In this document: in pieces, positions 42,872 through 52,720 of the stretch | Position numbering within the stretch: position 1 is the stretch's first letter | Layout: the number at the start of each line of letters is the position of its first letter | NCBI RefSeq assembly: GCF_900016645.1 | Contig: NZ_CDGJ01000078.1 | Source: Acididesulfobacillus acetoxydans | GTDB taxonomy: Bacteria; Bacillota; Desulfitobacteriia; Desulfitobacteriales; Desulfitobacteriaceae | Length of the DNA stretch: 64,000 bases | Reading direction: 5' to 3' (one strand) | The notes under the pieces: model-generated | Told to the model about the DNA's origin: nothing | What the model saw: only the letters and a program-made list of their open reading frames with translations | The model's database searches: none | Translations under genes and position numbers: made by a program

Positions 42872-44800
42872 TCAGCGACGGTAAAAGCGGCGTTCCAACT
42901 CGCCGCGGCTGATTTGGATCATCGTCGGGCGTCCGTGGGGGCACGTTTGCGGGTTCTCCGTCTCCGCCAACCGCGCCAAGAGCTGTTCCATTTCCGGGAT
43001 GGACAAACTTTCCCGGGCTTTGACCGATTCCCGGCAAGCCAAGAGATAAATCCAGGTCTCAAACAACCGCTCGTAACCCGGTTGGACACCGGTCTGCAGG
43101 ATCTCTTCCAAAAAGCGGCGCAGAAGGTGTTCGGCGGCATCCGGCGGGGTCTCGGCAGGTACGGCTCTGAGCAAATAGGTTTGCGGTCCGAAATACTCCA
43201 GGATAAAACCGATCTTTGCCAAGTCCAGGAGATGCTCCAAAAGTGCCTGTTCTTCCCGCAAACTGAGTTCCAACGAAACGGGCACCAAAAGGGATTGGCT
43301 GACTGTTTTTCTGCCGCGGATCTCGCGCAGAAGACGCTCATAATTAATGCGTTCGTGAGCCGCGTGCTGGTCGACGATGACCAAGCTGCGACCGTCAGTG
43401 GCCAAAATATACGTGTTTAAGACCTGAGCCAACGGCCAGAGATTGGAACCGGTCAGCCCCGTCGCCTCGGCGAACAAGGCGGGAGTCGGGGACGGCTCCT
43501 CTGCCGGAGCGGACAGGAAAGCGACGGGCGGGTGCATGGGGTCCGGTTCGGTCGGAAGTCGGATAGTCGAAGGTTGAACGGTTTCCGCGACCATGTCCGC
43601 AGCCGGGGTCGTCTGGCGAAAGCCCGAACTGTCTCGTGAGGAAACATCAAGGGACAAGAGTCCGGGCTGTTCGGAGATGGCCGCTACCACGTCAGACGAA
43701 GGGTTTTCTTGTCCGGCAGCGGCCATCCCCGGGGCTGGAGGGCTTCCCGATTGACCGGCGGCCGTCTCCGCCTCTTGCCGCTGACAGTGCGAATTGCGCC
43801 GGCCCCGGCCCGCATCCAGCAGGGTCCGGCGCACCGCAGCGGTGAGAAAATCGGCTAAGGCTTGCTCATGGGCGAATTTTACCTCCATCTTGGCGGGGTG
43901 CACATTTACGTCATATTCCGAAGCCGGCAGCTTCAGGTGCAAGACGGCCAGGGGATGCAACTTGACAGGGATCAAGGTGTGGTAACCTTCCTCAAGGGCT
44001 CGCATCAAGACCGGGGAGCGGACGCAGCGCCCGTTGACAATGAAGGTTACGGCTTGGCGCGAGGAGCGGACCAAATCCGGGGGGCTTAAGTATCCCGCCA
44101 ACGACCAGATCCCTTGCTCGAGGGAGAGGGGAAGAAGACGTCTGGCCAGCTCTTTGCCCAAGACCGTGCCGATGCTTTCCAGCAACCGGCCCCGGCCCGC
44201 CGTCTGCAGAACCGTCTGCTCGGGGTGGGTTAATTTGAAAGCGACTTCCGGGTGTGCCAAGGCTATTCTGCCCACGACATCGCTGATCAAACCGAATTCC
44301 GTGTTGTCCGAGCGCAGGAACTTCAGCCTGGCGGGGGCATTATAAAAAAGATTTTCCACAGAAACCGTGGTGCCGACAGGGGCCCCGATCTCATCAAAAC
44401 TCACGCGCTGTCCGCCCTCCAGGCGCAAGATCCTGCCGCTGATTTCTCCCGGGGGCCGCGAGGTCAGCGCCAGGCGCGAAACCGAAGCGATGCTGGGCAG
44501 GGCCTCCCCCCGAAAGCCCAAAGTACTGAGTGTATCCAAATCCTCCACCCGGCGGATTTTGCTCGTCGCATGCCGTAAGACGGCCAGCGGCATTTCGGCG
44601 GCGGGGATACCCGAGCCGTCATCCTGCACCCTGATGAGGGAGGTCCCTCTTCCCTCCACTGCGATCTCGATATGCTTGGCCCCGGCGTCCAGGGAGTTTT
44701 CCACTAATTCTTTGATGACAGAGACAGGCCTTTCCACCACCTCACCGGCAGCGATGCGGTTGGCGGACTGTGGATCAAGGACCCGGATCAGAGAGGCCAA
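42872..44800 (-). CDS. mutL: DNA mismatch repair protein MutL
   Basis: 642 residues from a TTG with AAGGAGTGA eight bases upstream. GHKL ATPase motifs IAAGEVVERPVSVIKELVENSLDAGA, DDGSGI and TLGFRGEALPSI are intact. The C-terminal domain has DQHAAHERINYE (endonuclease-type motif) and ACRESVKA, then CPHGRPTMIQI. Works with MutS. Separated from mutS here by two unrelated genes. Confidence 0.95.
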   Translation of the reverse strand: MASLIRVLDPQSANRIAAGEVVERPVSVIKELVENSLDAGAKHIEIAVEGRGTSLIRVQDDGSGIPAAEMPLAVLRHATSKIRRVEDLDTLSTLGFRGEALPSIASVSRLALTSRPPGEISGRILRLEGGQRVSFDEIGAPVGTTVSVENLFYNAPARLKFLRSDNTEFGLISDVVGRIALAHPEVAFKLTHPEQTVLQTAGRGRLLESIGTVLGKELARRLLPLSLEQGIWSLAGYLSPPDLVRSSRQAVTFIVNGRCVRSPVLMRALEEGYHTLIPVKLHPLAVLHLKLPASEYDVNVHPAKMEVKFAHEQALADFLTAAVRRTLLDAGRGRRNSHCQRQEAETAAGQSGSPPAPGMAAAGQENPSSDVVAAISEQPGLLSLDVSSRDSSGFRQTTPAADMVAETVQPSTIRLPTEPDPMHPPVAFLSAPAEEPSPTPALFAEATGLTGSNLWPLAQVLNTYILATDGRSLVIVDQHAAHERINYERLLREIRGRKTVSQSLLVPVSLELSLREEQALLEHLLDLAKIGFILEYFGPQTYLLRAVPAETPPDAAEHLLRRFLEEILQTGVQPGYERLFETWIYLLACRESVKARESLSIPEMEQLLARLAETENPQTCPHGRPTMIQISRGELERRFYRR

Positions 44801-44823
44801 AGCGTGTCACTCCTTCAAACCGT

Positions 44824-46164
44824 TCACTCCTGCACTGTCGAAAAGCGGGTTACACCTTCGTCCAAGTGCCAAAAGAGGACTTGGGCGCCCGCCTGGTCTT
44901 GGAGCTGCACCGTTTCCGCGCGGCCGATCAGGTATTCCCAGAGGTCATATCCGGCTTGGCTGCATTCGGGGCAAGCCCCGAAAGGAATTCGGACCAGGGC
45001 ATAGCGGCCCCGGGAAGGAGGACGCCGGCTTTCGATGAAAACGGTTCCCCCGCAGTGCGCACACTTGCGCACCCTGTCGAAGCGAACTTCCTGGAACCCC
45101 TCGGTATCGTAATAAATCATACGCGGGATGTAAGCCCAAGTGCCGTCCGGCAAATAAGGCTGCGACCGCCAGACCCAATTGGGTTGAGCCTGCGCGTATT
45201 CCGCTTTCAACTCCTTAACCCGGGAAACCAAGCCGGTGAAGCTCACCTGCGGGCGATTGGGTTTTTCTGCCTCCATGACTCCGTTATAATCCTCTCCGGC
45301 CAAAGCGAGCAGAATGGCCAGATTTACATAGGGCAGGGCGGCTTCAATGGAATATCCGCCTTCGAGAACGGCAAGATCCGGTTTCACCAGTTCGGTGATG
45401 CGGCCGTAACCCCGAGCCGTAACGTTCATTGAAGCCAGAGGGTCGCTGAAATGGTTGTCTTGCCCGGCGGAGTTAATAACGATATCGGGTTTGAATTCGT
45501 CCAGGCGCGGCAAAACCCAGTTTTCCAAAACATAATGAATCCCTTCATCACCCGTGCCGGGCGGGAGAGGAATGTCCAAATTCATCCCCCAAGCGTTGGG
45601 ACCTCCTTTTTCCGAGGCAAACCCTGTCCCCGGATAGAGAGTTCTCCCGTCTTGGTGCAAAGAGATAAATAAAACGCCGGGATCATGGTAAAAAATATCC
45701 TGGGTTCCGTCGCCGTGGTGAACATCGGTGTCGACCACAGCAACTTTCTTAACCCCATATTTGCTGCGTAAGTGGTTGATGAGAATCGCTTCGTTGTTCA
45801 AGGTGCAAAAGCCGCGGTTGCCCAGGACGGTCGCCCCCGCATGATGCCCGGGCGGACGCACCAGGGCGAAACCGTTTTGAATTTGCCCTTCGGCCAGGGC
45901 CTCACCGAGAACGAGAGTACTCCCCGCGGCGATGAGATGGGCTGTAAGGTCATGCTTAGCCGGATGCGGGAAGATCCCCTGAGTGAGGAGAGCTTGGCTT
46001 AAAGGAGCCATGCCTGGTGCAAACTGCCTGATTTGCGGGAGATCGAAAACCCCCTCCTCGAACAGCTGCTCTTGAGTGTAAAGCAGGCGTTCTTCCCTCT
46101 CCGGGTGAGTTTCGCCCAATGACCAGTCGAAAGCCGGGAAAAACAAAATACCTGTCTTGTTCAC
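44824..46164 (-). CDS. Histone-deacetylase-like protein (AcuC/HdaH family) with zinc-ribbon tail
   Basis: 446 residues from a GTG behind GGGAGG. The deacetylase domain is complete: THPEREERL, VRPPGHHAG, VDTDVHHGDGTQDIFY (zinc ligands), SAGQDNHFSDPL and EGGYSIEAA. Beyond ~residue 310 an extra domain contains CAHCGG..CPEC, a likely zinc ribbon, not part of usual AcuC. It probably removes acyl groups from proteins or small amines. Lies within the mutS-mutL cluster beside a hydantoinase-family gene. Confidence 0.87.
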   Translation of the reverse strand: MNKTGILFFPAFDWSLGETHPEREERLLYTQEQLFEEGVFDLPQIRQFAPGMAPLSQALLTQGIFPHPAKHDLTAHLIAAGSTLVLGEALAEGQIQNGFALVRPPGHHAGATVLGNRGFCTLNNEAILINHLRSKYGVKKVAVVDTDVHHGDGTQDIFYHDPGVLFISLHQDGRTLYPGTGFASEKGGPNAWGMNLDIPLPPGTGDEGIHYVLENWVLPRLDEFKPDIVINSAGQDNHFSDPLASMNVTARGYGRITELVKPDLAVLEGGYSIEAALPYVNLAILLALAGEDYNGVMEAEKPNRPQVSFTGLVSRVKELKAEYAQAQPNWVWRSQPYLPDGTWAYIPRMIYYDTEGFQEVRFDRVRKCAHCGGTVFIESRRPPSRGRYALVRIPFGACPECSQAGYDLWEYLIGRAETVQLQDQAGAQVLFWHLDEGVTRFSTVQE

Positions 46165-46410
46165 TGCCTGTACCTCCCTCCCACGTGCGCCGCCCTGCCC
46201 GCACGATGAATTCCTATGCCGCCATCGGCACTAAAACACCGGGTACTCACGCTCTGAGCTCCGACTTCTGACCCCTGACATCCGGCTTGCGACCACCGCC
46301 CCCGGTTGCAGTTAGGCCTGGGCCGTCGGCACCACAAGGCGGAACCAACGCCCGGCCTTCCTCCCGCGGAGCCACCCCAGGCCGCGCAAGAGAGCCGGGA
46401 TACCGGATAC
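46165..46410. other. GC-rich spacer
   Basis: No gene. Contains loosely repeated CTCCGACTTCTGACCCCTGACATCC-like and CTCCGGCTTCCGCCCTCCGG stretches. Confidence 0.45.
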
Positions 46411-48114
46411 TCAGGTCTCGGCCCTCCGGCTTCCGCCCTCCGGCCTCTGGTGCAGGTGCCCCCATACACCCGGGGGAACGTAGAGACGACCGCGCACGAT
46501 CTGCCCGACGGTCCGGTACCCTTGGACAACGGGGAAAAAGTCAAACGGCTCTTTTTCCGCCCCGGTAAGATCAATGCTCTTGGCGCCGGCCAGGCGTTCG
46601 GCGGTTTTTTCGAGAAAACTGTCCACTTCCGCGTGCGGGCGTTTCGCTCCTTGCCACTTCCCCTGTTCCCCGGCCTCTTCCACGCTGAACCGCCCCAGTA
46701 CCGTATCGAGATGAAGCGTGCAGGAAAAAGTCGGCCTGGCCAGGGCGGCCCCCACTGCATTGGAGACTTCCGGAAATTGGCCCACGCGCACTTCGGTATG
46801 CAGTTTTCTTTGCAGAAAGTCCCGCAGTCCCCGGGCCCCGCCCCCGCTGGCCCAGACATAAAACTGCCGCGCTTCCTGGGGATGCAAAACCCCCCAAATC
46901 TTGTAGGCGGGTTCATCTTGCCACTCCTGTTCCATGGCTCTTATTTCCACTGCCAGCCGGCCGGCCATCTCTTCGAGCAGGGACTTTGCCAGCCTTGTCA
47001 GGTCCGCCGGCAGACGATGTTCATCAGGCAGGAGCGAGGCTAAAGCTTCTTCGGCTCGCACCCTGTCGCCGTACGGCACCACTCCCAGGTAGCACATAGC
47101 ATCGGTGGGCGTCGGAGCCGGACCGCCCAGGCAATAGGCCGGGCCAAGGCGATAGCGGGCTAAAGACAGGCTGCCCGCCTCCCGCACAATAGCGGAATCC
47201 GCCCCCACCGCAACGGAACGGACCGCCAGGGAGCGGACCAGCGTCTTGTAGGGGCCGATCTTGGCTCCGCGAACGCTCACAAGCGGGGAGCCGGACAGAA
47301 CGATCCCCAGGTCAGTGGTCGTTCCTCCGATGTCAACCACAACGTACGAGGCATCCGGGTTTTGAGCCATAGCCCCGAGCACCCCGGCGGTCGGCCCGGA
47401 ATAAATGGTCTCCACAGGCCGGACCCGGTCCAGCGGCAAAACTCCCCCGTCCGTTTTCAGCACTTTGATCGGAGCGTGACAGCCGCGCTCGCAAACAGCC
47501 CGTTCAAGTTCCCGGGCAAATTCTTGCCAGAGATCTTGACTGGCCAAGTTGAGATAGGTCGTAAGGCTGCGGCGGTAAAAATTGGCTTGGCCCCACTCGT
47601 GTCCGAGAGCAAGGTTCACTCCGGGCTCGGCCTGCCGCCAATAAGCAGCCAACTGTTCTTCGTGCAATTGGTTCCGGTGGGAGAATTTACCGACGATGGC
47701 CACATGATCCGACTTCGACGGGTTCAGCTTGCGCTCCTGGAGAATCCGCCGCCACTGAAGTTCGTCGGGGGGCAGAACTTCCCGGCCGCGGTAGTCGATA
47801 GTTCCGGACATGATTTTGTACGGAACGGGCCAGGACAGAGACTCCAGTTTCATACCTGTGCCCGGAAGCAGATAGAGCTCAACCGGCGGAAAGCGCCCTT
47901 GCAGAATCGCGTTGGTGACCAAAGTTGTGCTGACCGTGATCTCATCGACGGGGTTACCCCCGTCAAGGCCCAGACGATCAAGCGCGCTGAGCAGGGTATG
48001 CAGAAGATTGTCCTGATCGGTTGGGACCTTGGTTTTGTTCTCAATCTCCTCCTGATTGATCAGGACCGCGTCCGTAAATGTCCCCCCCACATCAATTCCA
48101 ACATGTCTGCGCAA
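46411..48114 (-). CDS. Hydantoinase/oxoprolinase family protein (HyuA-like)
   Basis: About 567 residues from a TTG at 48114 with GGGAGGGG just before (an in-frame ATG lies within that site). Actin-like ATPase fold: VGIDVGGTFTDAVLI at the start, TVSTTLVTNAILQG, VLKTDGGVLPLDRVRPVETIYSGPTAGVLGA and VVVDIGGTTTDLGI. It resembles the alpha subunit of ATP-dependent hydantoinases, acetone carboxylases and 5-oxoprolinases, but no beta subunit is adjacent. Substrate unknown. Confidence 0.85.
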   Translation of the reverse strand: MRRHVGIDVGGTFTDAVLINQEEIENKTKVPTDQDNLLHTLLSALDRLGLDGGNPVDEITVSTTLVTNAILQGRFPPVELYLLPGTGMKLESLSWPVPYKIMSGTIDYRGREVLPPDELQWRRILQERKLNPSKSDHVAIVGKFSHRNQLHEEQLAAYWRQAEPGVNLALGHEWGQANFYRRSLTTYLNLASQDLWQEFARELERAVCERGCHAPIKVLKTDGGVLPLDRVRPVETIYSGPTAGVLGAMAQNPDASYVVVDIGGTTTDLGIVLSGSPLVSVRGAKIGPYKTLVRSLAVRSVAVGADSAIVREAGSLSLARYRLGPAYCLGGPAPTPTDAMCYLGVVPYGDRVRAEEALASLLPDEHRLPADLTRLAKSLLEEMAGRLAVEIRAMEQEWQDEPAYKIWGVLHPQEARQFYVWASGGGARGLRDFLQRKLHTEVRVGQFPEVSNAVGAALARPTFSCTLHLDTVLGRFSVEEAGEQGKWQGAKRPHAEVDSFLEKTAERLAGAKSIDLTGAEKEPFDFFPVVQGYRTVGQIVRGRLYVPPGVWGHLHQRPEGGSRRAET

Positions 48115-48146
48115 GATATCCCCTCCCATTTTTCAGCTGAACAAGC

Positions 48147-50693
48147 CTAAGCATCCGTCGCCTTGAGTCTGGTCCGGAGGTCAAACAAATACTCAAGGGC
48201 TTGACGCGGGCTCATATCTTCGAGCGGCAAAGCGCCGATTTCGTCGAGCAGAGGATGAGTTTCCGGTTCTGCAAAGAGGGCCAACTGGGTGACCGCCGCC
48301 TCCTCCATGAGCGTTTCCTGCTGAGAGGATTCTTCCAGGGTGCGAAGAAGGACTTTTGCCCTTTGCAAGAGCTCCGCCGGGACACCGGCCAGCCGAGCCA
48401 CTTGGATACCGTAGCTGCGGTCCGCTTTGCCGGGCAGAATCTTATGCAGAAAGACGATGTCTTCCCCTTTTTCCTTGACACTGACATGCAGGTTGAAAGA
48501 TCCGGGCAATTCCCCCAACTGGGTCAGTTCGTGGTAATGAGTGGCAAAGAGAGTTTTAGGCTTAAGAGCAGGATGTCGCTGCAAATGTTCCACCAAGGCC
48601 CAGGCAATGCTTAGACCGTCGAATGTAGCCGTTCCGCGCCCCACTTCATCCAAAATGATCAGGCTTGCGGAGGTGGCATGGCGCAGGATGTAAGCGACCT
48701 CTTGCATTTCCACCATGAAAGTGCTCTGTCCCGCGGCCAGATCGTCGGCAGCTCCGACCCGCGTGAAAATCCGGTCCACCGGGGAGATTTTGGCCTTTTG
48801 GGCAGGAACAAAGGAGCCGATCTGGGCCATGAGGACGATCAAAGCCACTTGTCTCATGTAGGTCGATTTCCCGGCCATGTTGGGGCCTGTAATGATGCCA
48901 AGGTGTTTTTCCGGGGTTAAAGAAGTGTCGTTCGGAACAAAGGCCTGTGTTCCCAGCATTTGTTCCACCACCGGATGCCTGCCCTCGCTGATTCTGATCT
49001 CTTTGGCGGCTGAAATTTCGGGGCGGACATAGTTGTATCGCACGGCGGCTTCGGCCAGGCCGGCAAAGACGTCGATCTGCGCCAGTTCTTGGGCCAGTTG
49101 GAGAATCTCCTCGGTATGGCTGCGCACCTCCTCGCGCAAAGCCGCGAAAATATCATACTCCAACTGCCCGAGACGGGTTTCGGCCGTCAGAATTTTCTGC
49201 TCGTATTCCTTCAGTTCCGGGGTCACGAAGCGTTCCGCGTTGGCCAGGGTCTGCTTGCGCTGATAATCTGCCGGAACCAGTCCGGCGTTGGCATGAGTGA
49301 CCTCAATATAGTAACCGAATACTTTGTTATAGCCGATTTTGAGGGAGCGAATTCCCGTTCTTTCCTTTTCAGAGGTTTCCAAAGCGGCTATCCAATCCCG
49401 CCCGCCGGAAACGACAGCTCTAAGTTCATCGACCTCGGCCGAATAGCCGGCCCGGATCAGGGAGGTCTGAGCGGAACCGCTCAATATGTCCGGATTGAGC
49501 GCATCTGTCAGTTTTTCTTTCAGGAGGGCGAGATCGTCCCCCCGCCGCAAGTAGTTTGCCAACGGTTCGGCCTGGGGAGCCAACAAAGCGCGCAGTAAAG
49601 GAGGAACATTCAAAGTCTGGGCCAGAGCCAGGAGATCCCTGGCTTGGGCACTTCCGTACGAGACTTTTCCCATCAGACGCTCGAGGTCATAAACTTCGTC
49701 CAACAGTTTTTGCACATCCGAACGTAGGAATTCGTCCCGGTAGAGTCCCTCGACGGCGGCTAAACGCGTTTCAATCTCAGCGACGGAAAGGAGCGGCTGT
49801 TCCAGCCAACGTTTGAGAAGCCTTCCCCCGGCCGCGGTTTTAGTCAAATCCAGCACGGAAAACAGGGTTCCTTTCTTCCCTTTCCCGCGCAGACTCTCGC
49901 TGAGTTCCAGATTCCGCCGGGTCCAGGAGTCAAGAACCATCCAGCGATCCTGATTATAGAGCTTGATTTCCAGAACATGTGAGGGAGTCGTGCCCGGCAC
50001 GCTGGCCAAAACATAGCGCCAGAGGGCTGCGGCAGCCCCCGCGGCTGCCGGATGCTCCTCCAAGAGAGCCGCTTGTCCGGCAAAGTGTTCACGCAAATCT
50101 TCCGTACCGACGTAATCGCGGCGCTCCCGCACAGTGCAATAATAAGGCTGCCAAGGCTTGGCTTGCTTGAGAAGTTCTTTAGGCAAGAGCAGTTCGGCCG
50201 GCCGGACATGAGCCAGCTCAGCCTGCAGGATGTCGAAGGACTCTGTCTCAAAGATGGTGAACTCACCGGTCGTCATGTCCAGGAAAGCCAGTCCCCAGGC
50301 ACCATCGTGCCAGACGCCGGCCAGGAAATTGTTGTCCTGGCCGGAGAGCAAACCATCTGTCAGTGTGCCCGGAGAAACGAGCCGGACAATCTCCCTTTTC
50401 ACGATCCCCTTGGCCAACCTCGGATCTTCCACTTGTTCACATATGGCCACTTTATGGCCGGCGGCGATCAGCTTAGGCAGGTAGTGCTCGACGGAGTGAT
50501 AAGGTACCCCACACATAGGAATGCGTCGCGCCTCACCGGCTTCCCGCCCGGTGAGCGCAATTTCCAGGATCGGTGCCGCCAGTTCGGCATCCGCCCCAAA
50601 CATTTCATAAAAATCGCCGAGACGGAAGAAAAGGATCGCATCCCCAACCCGGGCCTTGATTTCCTGATACTGTTGCATCATGGGAGTACTCAT
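48147..50693 (-). CDS. mutS: DNA mismatch repair protein MutS
   Basis: 848 residues. Mismatch-binding Phe/Glu motif in FFRLGDFYEMFG, Walker A GPNMAGKSTYMRQ, LIILDEVGRGTATFDGLSIAWA and the ABC-type ATH..LT motif FATHYHELTQL. Recognises mispairs and small loops. Downstream of ricA-like and miaB genes, as in Bacillus. Confidence 0.96.
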   Translation of the reverse strand: MSTPMMQQYQEIKARVGDAILFFRLGDFYEMFGADAELAAPILEIALTGREAGEARRIPMCGVPYHSVEHYLPKLIAAGHKVAICEQVEDPRLAKGIVKREIVRLVSPGTLTDGLLSGQDNNFLAGVWHDGAWGLAFLDMTTGEFTIFETESFDILQAELAHVRPAELLLPKELLKQAKPWQPYYCTVRERRDYVGTEDLREHFAGQAALLEEHPAAAGAAAALWRYVLASVPGTTPSHVLEIKLYNQDRWMVLDSWTRRNLELSESLRGKGKKGTLFSVLDLTKTAAGGRLLKRWLEQPLLSVAEIETRLAAVEGLYRDEFLRSDVQKLLDEVYDLERLMGKVSYGSAQARDLLALAQTLNVPPLLRALLAPQAEPLANYLRRGDDLALLKEKLTDALNPDILSGSAQTSLIRAGYSAEVDELRAVVSGGRDWIAALETSEKERTGIRSLKIGYNKVFGYYIEVTHANAGLVPADYQRKQTLANAERFVTPELKEYEQKILTAETRLGQLEYDIFAALREEVRSHTEEILQLAQELAQIDVFAGLAEAAVRYNYVRPEISAAKEIRISEGRHPVVEQMLGTQAFVPNDTSLTPEKHLGIITGPNMAGKSTYMRQVALIVLMAQIGSFVPAQKAKISPVDRIFTRVGAADDLAAGQSTFMVEMQEVAYILRHATSASLIILDEVGRGTATFDGLSIAWALVEHLQRHPALKPKTLFATHYHELTQLGELPGSFNLHVSVKEKGEDIVFLHKILPGKADRSYGIQVARLAGVPAELLQRAKVLLRTLEESSQQETLMEEAAVTQLALFAEPETHPLLDEIGALPLEDMSPRQALEYLFDLRTRLKATDA

Positions 50694-50795
50694 ACCAAAA
50701 TATCCCCTTTTCCGTCAAACCTTCCTTGCAAAAAGGAAGAGCCTGTTCACGAGCTCTTCCTTCCCGAGTCCGGATGCATGGTTTGTCGTCGCAGC

Positions 50796-51200
50796 CTAAC
50801 AACCACCCTGGCAGCTGCTGCAGCCGCCCGTACCACATGAAGCACAGCCATCATCCGCTTCGGTATCCCCGGAAGCGATTGCGCCCGCCAAAATCGAATT
50901 CACTGAATCGAGCATCTCAGTGAATCTGTCCTGGGCCTGCAGGTAAGGAGAAATGAACGGATTGTTTTCCACGGTTTCCTCAATTAACGCCACCGCTTTT
51001 TTATCCTCTTCGGAGATTTCCTGGCCTTGTTCCTGGCGCTCCTGCAAACGGTGCTGCATACTTTGAAACTCGGCAATGATTTTTTGAGCTTCTTCATTGG
51101 CCAGCATAATGCGCTCGGTTTCCCTGAGATCACGGAGTTCCAAGCTGGCGCCTATGGCCTCGGCCAGGCTTTGAGCTCTGTCATAGATTTCTGCGTCGAT
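50796..51200 (-). CDS. ricA: YlbF/YmcA family protein, probable RicA, with Cys-rich tail
   Basis: About 134 residues. The helical YlbF/YmcA domain (EIYDRAQSLAEAIGASLELRDLRETE, NEEAQKIIAEFQSMQHRLQE, NPFISPYLQAQDRF) is followed by a tail DGCASCGTGGCSSCQGGC that could bind a 4Fe-4S cluster, as reported for Ric proteins. It sits between miaB and mutS like Bacillus ymcA. The only strong ribosome site (AGGAGGTG) points to an ATC codon at 51200; an in-frame GTG at 51254 has no site, and a GTG lies within the site itself. In Bacillus the Ric complex promotes RNase Y processing. Confidence 0.8.
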   Translation of the reverse strand: MDAEIYDRAQSLAEAIGASLELRDLRETERIMLANEEAQKIIAEFQSMQHRLQERQEQGQEISEEDKKAVALIEETVENNPFISPYLQAQDRFTEMLDSVNSILAGAIASGDTEADDGCASCGTGGCSSCQGGC

Positions 51201-51394
51201 GTTTAACACCTCCTGCCCTTCTCTCAGCCGGATGTCTCCGGCCGGCGAATCCACACCTAATAGATTCTACACCAATTCTTCGATTCCTTCCATCCTTTTC
51301 CCCGGGATTTTCTGCCGCTTCCCGCCCTAACCGCAACTATTCACCGCTTGAAAAGTTTAGGAAAACGACGAAAACGACTCTTTGACGCCGGTAC

Positions 51395-52720
51395 TCAGGC
51401 CAGTTCTCCGAAGAGGGTCCAGGAATTGGCTTCCTCTGCTTTCACGGAAACCAGTTGTCCGCTCAGATCCCGCGTCCCGGAAAAAACCACGACCTCATTG
51501 CCCCGTGTCCGTCCCACCAGACGTTCCGGGTTTGATTTACTGGGCCCTTCGACCAAGACCTCCCAGGTTTTGCCGAGCATGTTTTGCCGCCACTTCAGGC
51601 TTTCCTCATTTTGTACTCGCATCAACTCCTGCAGACGGCGCTTTTTGACTTCGAGGGGAACCTGGTCGGGCAGAGCGAAGGCGGGAGTCCCGGAACGCCG
51701 GGAAAACATAAAAGTAAAAGCTTGGCTGTAATGGACTTGGCGCACCACCGCCAAAGTCTGGCTAAAGTCTTCCTCCGTCTCTCCCGGAAAGCCTACGATG
51801 ATGTCGGTGGAAAGGCTGCTTCCCGGCAGGCGTTCCCGGATCGCCCGCACCCTGTTCAAATAGTATTCCCTGGTATATTTGCGGTTCATGCGCCGTAAAA
51901 TCCTGTCGCTTCCTGCCTGTACGGGCAGATGAATATGGTGGCAGAGATGCCGGCCGCCCGCCAGGGTATCAATCAAGTCATCGGAGAGATCTTTGGGATG
52001 TGAGGTGGTGAAACGAACTCTGAGTAAGCCGGAAATTTTGTCTGCCTCCCTCAATAAGGCGGAAAAGTCCGGGCCGGAGGCTAGGTCTCGGCCGTAGGAG
52101 TTAACGTTCTGTCCCAACAAGGTCACTTCGCGGCAGCCGCTCTCCGCCAAAGCCTCTATTTCCGCCAGGATTTCCTCGGCGGGCCGGCTGCGTTCCCTTC
52201 CTCGCACATAGGGCACAATACAGTAGGTGCAGTAATTGTCACACCCGTACATGATGTTCACGTTGGCTTTGAGCTTGCCTTTCTCGGCCAAAGGTACGGA
52301 CTCGGTCGTCCCTCCGGCTTCAGGCCAAACCTCGGCGGACTTGCCTGAACGCTCCGCCGTTTTCAATTGACGGGCGAAATCGTGCAGATTGTGGGTCCCG
52401 GTCCAAATATCCACGTGCGGAGCGCGTTTGCGTAAACGCTCCAATGCTCCCGGTTGCTGGACCATGCAACCGGTGATTGCTATCTTAAGGTTGGGGTTTT
52501 TCTCTTTCAGCTTTTTCAATTCCCCGATTTTGCCGAGTATCTTGTTCTCGGCGCTCTCCCTGACACAGCAGGTGTTGATGATGATCAGGTCGGCCGTATT
52601 GGGGTCCTCCGAACTCGTATACCCCTCACGCACGGAGATCTCCCTCAGCGTTTGCGCGTCGCGCTCAGACATCTGACAGCCGTAGACCAGAGTTACTACT
52701 TTTTTATCTATAACGCACAC
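51395..52720 (-). CDS. miaB: tRNA-2-methylthio-N6-dimethylallyladenosine synthase
   Basis: 441 residues from a GTG with GAGGGATGA upstream. N-terminal UPF0004 cluster cysteines in YGCQMSERDA, NTCCVRES and GCMVQ; the radical-SAM motif CDNYCTYC in the middle; TRAM domain at the C-terminus (LVGRTRGNEVVVFSG). Adds methylthio to i6A37 made by MiaA. Starts the minus-strand miaB-ricA-mutS cluster. Confidence 0.95.
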   Translation of the reverse strand: MCVIDKKVVTLVYGCQMSERDAQTLREISVREGYTSSEDPNTADLIIINTCCVRESAENKILGKIGELKKLKEKNPNLKIAITGCMVQQPGALERLRKRAPHVDIWTGTHNLHDFARQLKTAERSGKSAEVWPEAGGTTESVPLAEKGKLKANVNIMYGCDNYCTYCIVPYVRGRERSRPAEEILAEIEALAESGCREVTLLGQNVNSYGRDLASGPDFSALLREADKISGLLRVRFTTSHPKDLSDDLIDTLAGGRHLCHHIHLPVQAGSDRILRRMNRKYTREYYLNRVRAIRERLPGSSLSTDIIVGFPGETEEDFSQTLAVVRQVHYSQAFTFMFSRRSGTPAFALPDQVPLEVKKRRLQELMRVQNEESLKWRQNMLGKTWEVLVEGPSKSNPERLVGRTRGNEVVVFSGTRDLSGQLVSVKAEEANSWTLFGELA

